DNA of 64,000 nucleotides from Celeribacter naphthalenivorans (GTDB lineage: Bacteria; Pseudomonadota; Alphaproteobacteria; Rhodobacterales; Rhodobacteraceae): assembly GCF_020524585.1 (NCBI RefSeq), contig NZ_JAIVLK010000007.1:62001-126000 (forward strand), in the 5' to 3' direction. The position numbers were made by a program, and so were the translations under genes. This document shows, one piece after another, positions 17,185 to 25,119 of this stretch (position 1 is its first letter; every line of letters starts with the position of its first letter). The notes beneath the pieces are model-generated. The model was not told the DNA's origin and made no database searches. It was given only the letters and a program-made list of their open reading frames with translations.

Positions 17185-18008
17185 CCGCCAAACGTGCCCG
17201 CAACATCGCCTTTACCGCCATCGTCCTCATCGCGGCGCTGATCTGGATCTTTCCGCTCTACTGGGCGCTGACCACGTCTCTGCGCAGCGAGAACCGGATC
17301 GTGTCCGACGGGGCGGGGCTTTTGATCGATGAGCTGAATTTCTCCGCCTATATCTCGGTGCTCTCGAATTCGAAATTGCCGATCTGGTATCTCAATTCGG
17401 TGGGCACCTCGCTTATCACGACGGTGATCGTTTTGGTGACCGGCATGATGTGCGCCTATGCGCTTTCGCAGCTGAAATTCCCCGGGCGACGTGCGCTTTA
17501 CCTTTTGGTGGTGGCCAGTTTCATGGTTCCCGTCCCTGCGCTTTACGTGGCGCAGTTTGTTCTGATGAATGATCTGGGGCTGGTGAACACATGGTGGGGG
17601 ATCATCTTGCCGCAGTTGATCGTGCCCGTGGTGGTGATCGTCTACAAACAGTTCTTCGATGCGATCCCGAAAGAGATGCGGGAGGCGGTTTTGCTCGACG
17701 GTGGCGGCGAGTTTACGCTGTTGTTCAAACTCTACCTTCCGCTCAACTGGGGCATCACAGCGGCTTTGGCAATCATCACCTTTATTTCCGCATGGAATAA
17801 CTTTTTCTGGCCGTTCCTCATTGCCACGAGCGAAGGTATGATGACGATCCCGGTCGGCATCACGCAGGTCAACGACAGCTTTGGTGTCGCCTATGCGCGT
17901 ATGATGGCCCTTGCGCTTCTGGCCGCCGCGCCTGTGATCATTGGCTACATGATCTTCCAAAAACGCGTGACCGAAGCGGTGATGATCTCCGCGGGTGTCA
18001 AAGGGTGA
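17181..18008 (+). CDS. Sugar ABC transporter permease (MalG family)
   Basis: A 275 aa inner-membrane permease with six hydrophobic segments. The EAA motif is REAVLLDGGGEFTLLFKLYLPLNWG, followed by a helix and FISAWNNFFWPFL, characteristic of MalG/UgpE. The ATG at 17181 overlaps the preceding stop (ATGA); a longer in-frame reading from 16680 merely runs antiparallel to the first permease reading frame and is rejected. It is the last gene of the arabinoside operon. Confidence 0.92.
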   Translation: MTAKRARNIAFTAIVLIAALIWIFPLYWALTTSLRSENRIVSDGAGLLIDELNFSAYISVLSNSKLPIWYLNSVGTSLITTVIVLVTGMMCAYALSQLKFPGRRALYLLVVASFMVPVPALYVAQFVLMNDLGLVNTWWGIILPQLIVPVVVIVYKQFFDAIPKEMREAVLLDGGGEFTLLFKLYLPLNWGITAALAIITFISAWNNFFWPFLIATSEGMMTIPVGITQVNDSFGVAYARMMALALLAAAPVIIGYMIFQKRVTEAVMISAGVKG

Positions 18009-18117
18009 TCTCTGGCAACGTTCGGGCCATTCTATCGGGTGATGCGACAGGAGAACGGAATGGCCTTGGAAGGTTTCATTGATATTCTTTTTGTCCTGCG
18101 CGCATGCAGGCGAAGGA

Positions 18118-18143
18118 CCCGCGGCGCGAAGAGCGCCAGCGGG
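18118..18143. terminator. Stem-loop between the sugar operon and ridA (convergent)
   Basis: CCCGC-GGCGC and GCGCC-A-GCGGG form a 10 bp stem with one bulged base and a GAAGA loop, lying between convergent genes. There is no T-run, so it is probably a transcript-end or bidirectional stop structure rather than a strong intrinsic terminator. Confidence 0.45.
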
Positions 18144-18178
18144 TGATGAGATGGTTTGCTGAGAATGGCGCAAACACC

Positions 18179-18523
18179 TCAGCCTTTGACAGCAACCACG
18201 GTAATCTCGACCTTTGCATCTTCGAGCATAAGGCGGGATTCGACTGTGGTCCGCGCAGGGTAGGGAGAGGGAAACATCTCGGCGTAGACCTCGTTGAAGG
18301 CGGCGAAATCTTCTGCCTGCGCGAGATAGCAGGTTGCCGTCACGACGTCGGCCAAACCCAGATCCAAACCGGCCAGTGTTTCAGTGATGCGTTCGATGAT
18401 GACACGGGTTTGAAGCGCGACGCCCTCGGCCAGCCCTCCTTCGGGCGTGAAGCCGAGTTCACCCGAGAGATAGAAGGTATCGCCGGCCTGGCGGAATTTG
18501 CTGAGAGGTGGGGACATAGTCAT
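18179..18523 (-). CDS. RidA/YjgF family enamine deaminase
   Basis: A 114 aa RidA-family protein. Members hydrolyse reactive enamine/imine intermediates to ketoacids plus ammonia, or act in specific catabolic pathways. Visible family features are FYLSGELGF, the QTRVIIERITETLAGLDLGLADVV block, and the C-terminal ARTTVESRLMLEDAKVEITVVA. The usual catalytic Arg region is present as ARTTVESR. I use the ATG at 18523; 18517 is possible. It lies directly downstream of a broken nitrilase gene, suggesting a former nitrogen-compound pathway. Confidence 0.85.
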   Translation of the reverse strand: MTMSPPLSKFRQAGDTFYLSGELGFTPEGGLAEGVALQTRVIIERITETLAGLDLGLADVVTATCYLAQAEDFAAFNEVYAEMFPSPYPARTTVESRLMLEDAKVEITVVAVKG

Positions 18524-18552
18524 GGAGGAGGTCCTATTTTCGAAAAGGTGCA

Positions 18553-18979
18553 TTAAAGGTCAAGCGTGACGCGGCCGCTGTTGCAGCCCGAAACACAAGG
18601 GGTGAGAAAGTTGGCGCGCTCCTGCGAGGACATGAGGAGGTCGCGATGGTCGACCGTGCCCCTCTTCATCGGGCGCGAGATTGGTGCCCATGGGCGAGCC
18701 ATCCGGCGCAAAGATACGTGCATATCCGCCACCTTTTTTCAGAAGCTGCTGTTTGATCGGCGTGTCGCACATCACGTCGATCATCTCGTCCGAAACGATG
18801 GCGCAGGGCGCGACAACGAAACATTGCCCCTCGACGGCATACATCCGGCTTGCAGACAGGTTCACCTCCGGCCCGAGCGCATAGGCGCCGCCTTCGTAGA
18901 GGGAAAAACTCGGCCAAGCGCCGATATGGATCTGCTCGTTTTGCGTGTACAATGCAGTGTCGTAACGTTTTTCGCTCAA
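18553..18979 (-). pseudogene. Remnant of an aliphatic nitrilase (carbon-nitrogen hydrolase)
   Basis: Residues resembling the middle to C-terminal part of nitrilases are clear: ALYTQNEQIHIGAWPSFSLYEGGAYALGPEVN, then RMYAVEGQCFVVAPCAIVSDEM and GGYARIFAPDGSPMGTNLAPDEEG. The roughly 170 N-terminal residues, including the catalytic Glu-Lys-Cys region, are missing; upstream DNA turns AT-rich and non-coding near 18955. The C-terminal part also breaks off after DEEG: the zero frame ends at 18560 and another frame continues to a stop at 18553-18555 with no recognisable nitrilase tail. It is non-functional as a nitrilase. Confidence 0.8.
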
Positions 18980-18992
18980 TCTGATTCAGATT
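18978..18992. repeat. 15 bp palindrome at the nitrilase-remnant breakpoint
   Basis: AATCTGA-T-TCAGATT is a perfect palindrome with a one-base centre. It lies in an AT-rich stretch exactly between the nitrilase remnant and the AraC-type remnant. It may be an old operator or a junction trace; there is no further element structure around it. Confidence 0.5.
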
Positions 18993-19022
18993 AAATGAAA
19001 AAACGCTTTAAATAAGATATTC

Positions 19023-19238
19023 CATTCGGATCAAAGCTCGATCTCACGAGAGATCGCAAATGCCCGCCTGAACCGCATCGCGGCGGATCTCGCCAGCCCG
19101 CAATGCGCCGGGCGATCCGTCACAAACATCGCCTATGCGCGGGGCATCACAAACTTTCAGAGTTTCTCGCGCTCATTTAAAAAGCACTTCGGGCAAACGC
19201 CGTCGGACTACCGGGCCAACGCCTCGACCCAGAGGTGA
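19023..19238 (+). pseudogene. C-terminal remnant of an AraC-family regulator
   Basis: In the frame ending at the TGA 19236-19238 the translation contains REIANARLNRIAADLASP, then SVTNIAYARGITNFQSFSRSFKKHFGQTPSDYRA. This is the second half of an AraC/XylS DNA-binding domain: helix-turn-helix 2 plus the conserved FSRxFKxxFGxTPSxYR end. There is no start codon, and a stop lies in frame at 18996-18998. The N-terminal sensor and first helix-turn-helix are absent, so this is a truncated gene. It may once have regulated the adjacent nitrilase gene. Confidence 0.8.
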
Positions 19239-19359
19239 CGCAACCCTATGCAGAGCGGGCATCACGCTGACAGACGATGCGGCACGTTTCCACCAAGTTC
19301 CGGTCAGGGGAACTGCGGCGCAGCGAGAGCCAGTTCTTACATTGTAGCAGCCAAGGCGG

Positions 19360-19689
19360 TTACTTTGCGACGAGCCGCATGGTCAATGGCGCACCGCCGC
19401 CTTGTATTTCGAAAAGGCGGTCAATGTTCGGATGCGCGCCGGGCCGGTTCCGCGCGTCCTCGGTATGTTCCGCAAAAACTGCCAGTCCATGTGCCGCAGC
19501 TTCGGCATTTAGTACTCCAAATGTCGCGAGCAGGTATTGGTAGACTGCCAAGGACCCTTGCTTGCCCGGTTGGTTCTCAATGGACGCGACCACATCGCTT
19601 GTCGCATTCACCAACTCTAATCTCTCGATCCCGTCAATGGATGGCAGATTTTGAAGGTTCTCCTTAAACGAAGCAACGGGCTGAATCAT
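19360..19689 (-). CDS. DUF2322 family protein
   Basis: A 109 aa soluble protein of unknown function. The sequence FKENLQNLPSIDGIERLELVN, IENQPGKQGSLAVYQYL and FAEHTEDARNRPGAHPNIDRL matches my recollection of the DUF2322 family (about 100 residues, one domain). An AAAGGA ribosome site lies before the ATG. It is single in its orientation, with decayed DNA on one side and the riboswitch region on the other. Confidence 0.75.
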   Translation of the reverse strand: MIQPVASFKENLQNLPSIDGIERLELVNATSDVVASIENQPGKQGSLAVYQYLLATFGVLNAEAAAHGLAVFAEHTEDARNRPGAHPNIDRLFEIQGGGAPLTMRLVAK

Positions 19690-20171
19690 TGGGCTGTCCT
19701 TTCAATCGCTATTCCGAAAAGCTCATAACAAAAGAATGGAAGCGACGCCAAGGCCGCAAAGGCGCCGTTGCACATGGCATCAGCACATCGGCACCGTTAG
19801 CGCTCATCTTGCTACGCGTGTCAGTTTCGGGAAAATGGAGCCACGCCACCCCTGCGAATGACCACAAAGGGCATCAACGTTTTGGATCATCTCCGCCTCA
19901 CGGCCGCGCAACATTGGCGGAATTGGGCTCAGTGCAGTCGTTTCTCACGCCAAATCCGGCGCTTGGCCGAGAGGGCGTTTGGGCGGATACAGTTGAGAAA
20001 GTCGGCGTATTTTTTTGGGATTTTCACGCTGCTGGAGACAGAGCAGCCGTTTTCGGATCTAAGCGTAGGGAGACACTCTTCAGATTCAAATTTAGGTCCG
20101 ACGAACACCCATGTCGCAATGGTCCGCGGTCGCACTTGTGTAAACCCGAGGGATGTGAAAAGGATGCTGCG
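19690..20171. other. Gene-free stretch before the cobalamin riboswitch
   Basis: Several open frames exist on both strands, but none has a ribosome site, a recognisable family motif or plausible composition. I see no RNA gene or repeat. It presumably carries the promoter of the riboswitch transcript, which I cannot place reliably. Confidence 0.5.
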
Positions 20172-20334
20172 CCACGGTTCCGCATTCGCGGATGAAAAGG
20201 GAACGCAGGACGGGATATCTCCCAGGCTGCGGCTGCCCTCGCAACTGTAGGCGGTGAGTTCGCGATCATGCCACTGGTTGTTGCCGGGAAGGGATCGTTG
20301 AACGTTTGAGCCGCAAGCCAGGAGACCTGCCATG
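20172..20334 (+). promoter_or_regulatory. Cobalamin (adenosylcobalamin-type) riboswitch
   Basis: Conserved elements occur in the canonical order: GATGAAAAGGGAA near 20191, the core GCTGCCCTCGCAACTGT (20233-20249), GGTGAG, GCCACTGG, CGGGAAGGG, and the 3' box GCCAGGAGACCTGCC at 20317-20331. This is the signature of the cobalamin riboswitch, which turns off downstream genes when B12 is plentiful. The 3' box is about 145 bp upstream of the binding-protein gene, leaving room for an expression platform. Confidence 0.95.
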
Positions 20335-20476
20335 GTGAACGCAACTGCCGACGAGGTGTTCGGCGAGGAGACAGCTATGACTGGGCAAGACTTGCCGGAC
20401 GATGTATCGTTCCGGTGCGCATCAGATCGACCTGCCTATCCCGTCACCTCGGGCAATTCAGCAAGTCGAGGTATAA

Positions 20477-21511
20477 ATGTTTTTCAAACCTGTTCTGGCC
20501 GCCGTGTCCCTTTCAATGGCTCTGTCTTCGTCGCTTTGGGCCGAAACGATTACTGACGACGTTGGCCGCGAGGTAGACGTCGATCTGCCGGTCGAAAGAG
20601 CGGTCATCTTTAACCGCTATTCCGTCGAGTTCGCCCGCGCTGTCGGCGCCATCGACCAAGTGGTTGGGACCGGTGCCAGCACGTATAGAGATCCAGATTA
20701 CTGGCCTGAGTTCAGCGAACAGGATGTCGTGGGCCAAGGCCAAAGCGAGCCCAACTACGAAGCGATTATCGCTAAGAATCCCGATCTGGTCATCATGCCG
20801 CGCAATGGCGTCTATGAAGAAGCCGCCCGGCAACTCGAGCCGTTTGGCATCCCGGTTCTGGTCATGACTGCGTGGGATACGCTGAAGCATGTCGAGAACG
20901 TCGAACTGATGGGCCATCTGTTCGGTCAGGAAGAGCAAGCAAGTGACCTGATAGAGTACTACGTGGGCTATCAAGACCTGCTAAAAGAGCGGCTGGACGG
21001 CGTCGAGCCGGTGCGGGTCTATGTCGAGGAAAAGCGTCCGCTGGTCACCGTCACGCCGGGGTCCGGTTGGCATGATATGATCCGTGCCGGCGGTGGCGAG
21101 AATATCTTTGGCGATATCATGATCGAAGAGGAAGCGGCGTCCCGCGGGAACCCGAATGCCTTTACGATCGACCCGGAAGAGCTCGTGGAGCGGGCCCCAG
21201 AATTGATCGTGAAACTTGAGCCGGGATCATACACGACCATCCCGGAAGAGCAGTACGCGGCCACGTGGTCGGAGCTGATCGACCGGGAAGATGTCTTGTC
21301 GACGCCAGCGGCAGAGACCGGAAATGTCCACGTGATCAACTACTATCTCGCGGGAGGCTCGTCGAAGATCACCGGGGCGCTTCAGATCGCCAAATGGGCT
21401 CACCCGGATCTGTTTGAAGATATCGACCCGGAAGAGGCGATGCGCCGTTGGATCGAAGACTTTCAGGGACTGCCCTATAAGCCGGGCATGACCTATCAGG
21501 GCGATCGCTGA
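20477..21511 (+). CDS. Corrinoid ABC transporter solute-binding protein (BtuF-like)
   Basis: A 344 aa periplasmic binding protein of the FepB/BtuF class. It has a signal peptide (cleavage near SLWAET), then ITDDVGREVDVDLPVERAV typical of the class, and YEAIIAKNPDLVIMPRN in the first lobe. Iron-siderophore and B12 binding proteins share this fold; the cobalamin riboswitch directly upstream makes a corrinoid ligand much more likely. A CGAGG site lies before the ATG. It is followed 8 bp later by the permease. Confidence 0.85.
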   Translation: MFFKPVLAAVSLSMALSSSLWAETITDDVGREVDVDLPVERAVIFNRYSVEFARAVGAIDQVVGTGASTYRDPDYWPEFSEQDVVGQGQSEPNYEAIIAKNPDLVIMPRNGVYEEAARQLEPFGIPVLVMTAWDTLKHVENVELMGHLFGQEEQASDLIEYYVGYQDLLKERLDGVEPVRVYVEEKRPLVTVTPGSGWHDMIRAGGGENIFGDIMIEEEAASRGNPNAFTIDPEELVERAPELIVKLEPGSYTTIPEEQYAATWSELIDREDVLSTPAAETGNVHVINYYLAGGSSKITGALQIAKWAHPDLFEDIDPEEAMRRWIEDFQGLPYKPGMTYQGDR

Positions 21512-21519
21512 GCCCATCA

Positions 21520-22647
21520 ATGCAGTCTCGCATCCACATTGGGGCGGCCTCGGCTGCCGCCCCGCATAGTTCAGCCGTACCAGCTACCGCTGTGAGCCTC
21601 GCGTATCGCGCCGCCGGACGTCGCCGCGCGCTCATCGTGGTGGCTGCTCTCATTCTCTTGATCGTTGCTGCGGCGGCGGTGACCGTGCGCGGCATCAACG
21701 AGACGACGATCGGCACACTTGCGCTCGTCTTGATCGAGCAGGCCAGTTTCGGACATCTTAGCCTTGTGAGCGATGAACAATCCGCTCGGGTGCTGCTGTA
21801 TCTGCGGCTGCCACGCGTCGTCATGGCGATCGTTGCAGGTGCCGCTTTGTCGGTTTCGGGGGTGCTGATGCAAGCGATCACGCGCAACCCGTTGGTCAGC
21901 CCCTACACCATTGGCGTTTCCTCGGCTGCCGGGTTCGGCGCCTCCATTGCCATCATGTACGGGGTCGGTGTGCAGTCTGCCGGGGTCTACTTCGTTCCGA
22001 TGTCAGCCTTCGCATGCGCAATGCTCTGTGCGGTTTGTGTCTTTTCTCTCGCTTGGTGGCGCGGAATGGGCGCACAGGCCATGATCCTGACCGGCATCGC
22101 GTTGATGTATCTTTTTAGCGCCATGACCGCAGCCGTGCAGTTCGTCGCGACTGAGGAGCAGCTTGCCAGAGTGGTCCACTGGACCTTTGGCAGCCTTAAC
22201 GGCGTGCAGTGGGACGCAGTCGGTCTGTGCGCGGCGATGCTGGCCGTTATTCTGCCGGTCATGCTGGCCAAGGGGTGGCAACTGAACGCCCTGACCGTTG
22301 CCGGCGACGACGTGGCACAATCGCTTGGCATGAATGTGCGGCGGCTAAGAGGCACGGCGATCCTTTTGTCTGTCGTTGCCGCTGCTGGCGTCATCAGCTT
22401 TGTCGGTGTGATCGGGTTCGTCGGGCTCATCGGCCCACACCTTGCCCGGATGATCATCGGCGGTGACCATCGCCTGCTGCTGCCCTTTGCGGCGATCTGC
22501 GGCGCGGGTCTGCTTCTGGCCGCCGACACTGTCGGGCGGCTGGCATTCAGCCCGACGGTCCTGCCAGTTGGGATCGTTGTGGCATTTGTCGGCGTGCCGG
22601 TGTTCCTGCATCTCGTCATCGCACGTAAACGGGAGACCTTCGCATGA
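21520..22647 (+). CDS. Corrinoid ABC transporter permease (BtuC/FecCD family)
   Basis: A 375 aa inner-membrane permease with about ten hydrophobic segments. FecCD/BtuC motifs are LRLPRVVMAIVAGAALSVSGVLMQAITRNPLVSPYTIGVSSAAGFGA, GDDVAQSLGMNV and FVGLIGPHLARMIIGGDHRLLLP. The GxxxPH loop contacts the ATPase. The first 40 residues are a longer cytoplasmic lead than usual. It overlaps the ATPase gene by ATGA, making one operon with the binding protein. Confidence 0.92.
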   Translation: MQSRIHIGAASAAAPHSSAVPATAVSLAYRAAGRRRALIVVAALILLIVAAAAVTVRGINETTIGTLALVLIEQASFGHLSLVSDEQSARVLLYLRLPRVVMAIVAGAALSVSGVLMQAITRNPLVSPYTIGVSSAAGFGASIAIMYGVGVQSAGVYFVPMSAFACAMLCAVCVFSLAWWRGMGAQAMILTGIALMYLFSAMTAAVQFVATEEQLARVVHWTFGSLNGVQWDAVGLCAAMLAVILPVMLAKGWQLNALTVAGDDVAQSLGMNVRRLRGTAILLSVVAAAGVISFVGVIGFVGLIGPHLARMIIGGDHRLLLPFAAICGAGLLLAADTVGRLAFSPTVLPVGIVVAFVGVPVFLHLVIARKRETFA

Positions 22648-23420
22648 CCGTGCTTCAGGCCACCGCAGTCCGGCAGAGTATCGGCGGACGCACTGTACTT
22701 GACGGTGTGACATTGTCCGTCTCGCCCGGAGAGATTGTCGGCCTTGTGGGACCGAACGGTGCTGGCAAATCGACGCTGGTACGGGCGATGCTGGGACTGT
22801 CACGACCTGTCAGCGGCGACATCCGGCTTGGCGGCCGAGATGTCCGAACTCTGTCGGCACAGGCACGCGCACGAGAAATCGCCTATGTTCCGCAACGCCC
22901 GTCAGACGGTTTCCCCGTCAGCGTGTTCGATACCTGTCTGTTGGGACGCACCCCTTACATGGGAACCCGTCCGGGCCGCGAAGATCTTGCCATCGTCGAG
23001 CAGGTTTTGGAGCAGTTGGGCCTCACCAATTTGGCCTTCCGTACCATGGATGCATTGAGCGGCGGCGAACGCCAGCGCGTCATGCTGGCGCGTGCCCTTG
23101 CGCAGCAAACGCCGCTGATCGTCTTGGACGAGCCAACCAGCGCACTCGATATTGGCAATCAGTTGTTCACGCTGAGGTTCCTTGCAGACGAGGCCCGCAG
23201 ACGCGGGGTCGGTGTACTTGTCGCGATTCACGACCTGTCTCTGGCGGCCCGGTTCTCTTCGCGGATCGCCCTTTTGCATCAGGGTCGCTTGGTGGCAGAA
23301 GGCCCTTGGCATACGGCTCTGACGGCCGAAACCATCCGCCAGACCTATGGTGTAGAGGCCGAGTTCGGGACATTGCGCGGTACACCCGTGATCGCCCCTT
23401 TCGAGGCCGTGGCGTCATGA
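22644..23420 (+). CDS. Corrinoid ABC transporter ATPase (BtuD/FecE family)
   Basis: A 258 aa ATPase with Walker A GPNGAGKST, Q-loop YVPQRPSD, signature LSGGERQRVMLARAL, Walker B LIVLDEPTSALD and switch His in AIHDLSLAAR. It belongs to the FecE/BtuD class that partners FecCD-type permeases. It overlaps both the permease (upstream) and the flavin oxidoreductase (downstream) by ATGA. Confidence 0.92.
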   Translation: MTVLQATAVRQSIGGRTVLDGVTLSVSPGEIVGLVGPNGAGKSTLVRAMLGLSRPVSGDIRLGGRDVRTLSAQARAREIAYVPQRPSDGFPVSVFDTCLLGRTPYMGTRPGREDLAIVEQVLEQLGLTNLAFRTMDALSGGERQRVMLARALAQQTPLIVLDEPTSALDIGNQLFTLRFLADEARRRGVGVLVAIHDLSLAARFSSRIALLHQGRLVAEGPWHTALTAETIRQTYGVEAEFGTLRGTPVIAPFEAVAS

Positions 23421-24406
23421 GGATCGATATCGCCGGCTTCGCACGTGGCGCCCCAGACATGCCGCACGAACGGCTGATGCAAGTCTGCGAGAGAGCAGAC
23501 GCGCTCGGCTTTGGCGGCATCTGGTTCAACGAGTTCCATTTTCAGCCCACGCCTCAGGCCTATCCTTCTACGCTTCTTCTGGCCTCGGCAGCGCTGGCTC
23601 GCACCAAGGCGCTGCGCGTCGGCACGTCTATCGTTGTCCTGCCTCTGTACCATCCGCTGATGCTGGCCGAGATGGTCGCGCAACTGCACTGGCAAAGCGG
23701 TGGGCGGTTCGATTTGGGGATCGGTCGGGGAACGCATCCCGATACTCTACGGTGCCTCGGGATTGCACCAGAGGACACGCGCCGCCTGTTCGAAAGCGCC
23801 TATGACGTCCTGACCGCTGCCTTGTACTCGGTCGCCACCATAGAGGCCGACAGCCCATGGCCTGCGTCCGACACGCCGGTCGGGCCGCTTTTGGCTGGAC
23901 AAAACGTGCCGATCTACGTTGGTGGCTCTACCGAAGAGACCATAGGCTTCGCGGCAAAGCACGCGCTTCCACTCCTGCTCAGCCTGGAGCCCCCGGAAAC
24001 CGCGCAGTGCGCTGTCTACAGCCAGACCATCAAGCGCGACTCTCTCGTCGATCGCAGCGCGGAATTCTCGCTGTCCCGCTTCGCTTTCGTCGCGCGTTCG
24101 AAGAGTGCGGCGGAAGCACTCATGACCGAGCGCTATGATCTTTTCCACCGTCGCAGGATTGACGCGGCGCAGCGCGCTGGCCGGGACATCACCCGAATAG
24201 GTCCTCCAGACCTGGATCGCTTTCGTGACACACAGGCGATCGTCGGCACGCCAGACGAATGTGCAGAGCAGATCGCAGCGCTCGGGGCCAAACACGGGAT
24301 CTCCTCCATCCGGTTGGTCTTTAATGGGAACGGTGCTTTAGACGATGAAGCCGCGATCAACGAAATGACCTTGCTTGGCAAAGGTACGTTGCCCCACTTC
24401 CGCTGA
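23417..24406 (+). CDS. Luciferase-like (LLM) flavin-dependent oxidoreductase in the B12 operon
   Basis: A 329 aa TIM-barrel protein of the bacterial luciferase-like superfamily, using reduced FMN or F420-type cofactors. Family features are ERADALGFGGIWFNEFHFQP, TSIVVLPLYHPLMLAEMVAQLHWQSGGRFDLGIGRG and IVGTPDECAEQIAALG near the end. It starts inside the last codons of the ATPase gene (ATGA overlap), so it is translated with the corrinoid importer and is under the same riboswitch. A role in corrinoid modification or salvage is possible but unproven; its substrate is unknown. Confidence 0.85.
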   Translation: MRIDIAGFARGAPDMPHERLMQVCERADALGFGGIWFNEFHFQPTPQAYPSTLLLASAALARTKALRVGTSIVVLPLYHPLMLAEMVAQLHWQSGGRFDLGIGRGTHPDTLRCLGIAPEDTRRLFESAYDVLTAALYSVATIEADSPWPASDTPVGPLLAGQNVPIYVGGSTEETIGFAAKHALPLLLSLEPPETAQCAVYSQTIKRDSLVDRSAEFSLSRFAFVARSKSAAEALMTERYDLFHRRRIDAAQRAGRDITRIGPPDLDRFRDTQAIVGTPDECAEQIAALGAKHGISSIRLVFNGNGALDDEAAINEMTLLGKGTLPHFR

Positions 24407-24663
24407 TCGGATCTGTGATGGTGGTGCCCGGCGGCGGAAGGCCGGGCGTTGGAAATCGGCATTCGCCGCAATCAATCGAAGGAGTGGAGGGCCTTTAAGG
24501 CGCCGTTCGCGGATTGCTTTTCCAACGTCGGAAATGGGCCGTATGCGGCCATCCGTCATTTTGGGCGGGTAGCCATTCAATTGCTCTTAGGGTGAAAGTC
24601 GGCTTCCTGCGTGAGAGCGCCGTCACAAATCCCATTATTCACATTTGCAAGAGTTGCTGGCAT

Positions 24664-25029
24664 ATGAAGTGGATGACTGTTCGGACCTCGACCATTTTCG
24701 CTTTGCTGCTTGGCTTCGGCCTCGCCGTGACGAGCGTTGTATCGGCGACCCATATGGCCCCCAACAGAACCAGCAATGCCCAGGCCGTCTATGCGATGGT
24801 TTTCGGATTAGAGGCGGAAGATTTCTGTGGTAGAGATGCGGGGCATGGTGAACACGCGTCCAATTGTCCGTTCTGCCACGCTCTCCCTAACGCGCCGCAG
24901 TTGACTGCGCCTGACCTGTCCCTGGCATTCCAGCCGCATGAACTATGGCGACAGATAGAGCCACTGCGACGTGCAGCCTCGGCGCGCAACATCAATCATT
25001 CCACAAGGGCCCCTCCGCGGATCGCCTGA
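24664..25029 (+). CDS. Small secreted or membrane-anchored CPxC protein, DUF2946-like
   Basis: A 121 aa protein with an N-terminal hydrophobic segment (about residues 8-28), then a segment rich in His and Cys: CGRDAGHGEHASNCPFCHALP. The architecture and the C-terminal RAPPR resemble the DUF2946 protein at 42129-42542, which sits beside a copper receptor. I infer a metal-related periplasmic role. The next gene (PepSY) starts 90 bp downstream and also carries a HAGHGEH stretch. The start is uncertain; I chose the Met directly before the hydrophobic segment. Confidence 0.6.
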   Translation: MKWMTVRTSTIFALLLGFGLAVTSVVSATHMAPNRTSNAQAVYAMVFGLEAEDFCGRDAGHGEHASNCPFCHALPNAPQLTAPDLSLAFQPHELWRQIEPLRRAASARNINHSTRAPPRIA

Positions 25030-25119
25030 TTGGCAAAGATTCGACGGCCCTGTCGCCTGATGCGCGGGGCAAATCCCATGCCCGTTCCCGCCCAAGAGGC
25101 GGAACAAAGGAATGTTCAA

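Noticed and set aside
16680-18008. Fusion of the two sugar permeases in one 442-residue frame
   Set aside because: The upstream part is a shifted frame of the first permease gene; the real second permease starts at 17181 by ATGA overlap.
18560-18979. Intact 139-residue gene on the minus strand
   Set aside because: The residues match only the middle of nitrilases; catalytic residues and both ends are missing, so it is a remnant.
19689-20195. 168-codon open frame before the riboswitch
   Set aside because: No ribosome site, no family resemblance, and it runs into the conserved riboswitch core region.
21520-23420. Siderophore rather than corrinoid importer
   Set aside because: The FecCD/FepB families cover both substrates, but the complete cobalamin riboswitch upstream makes corrinoid the better call; siderophore use cannot be fully excluded.
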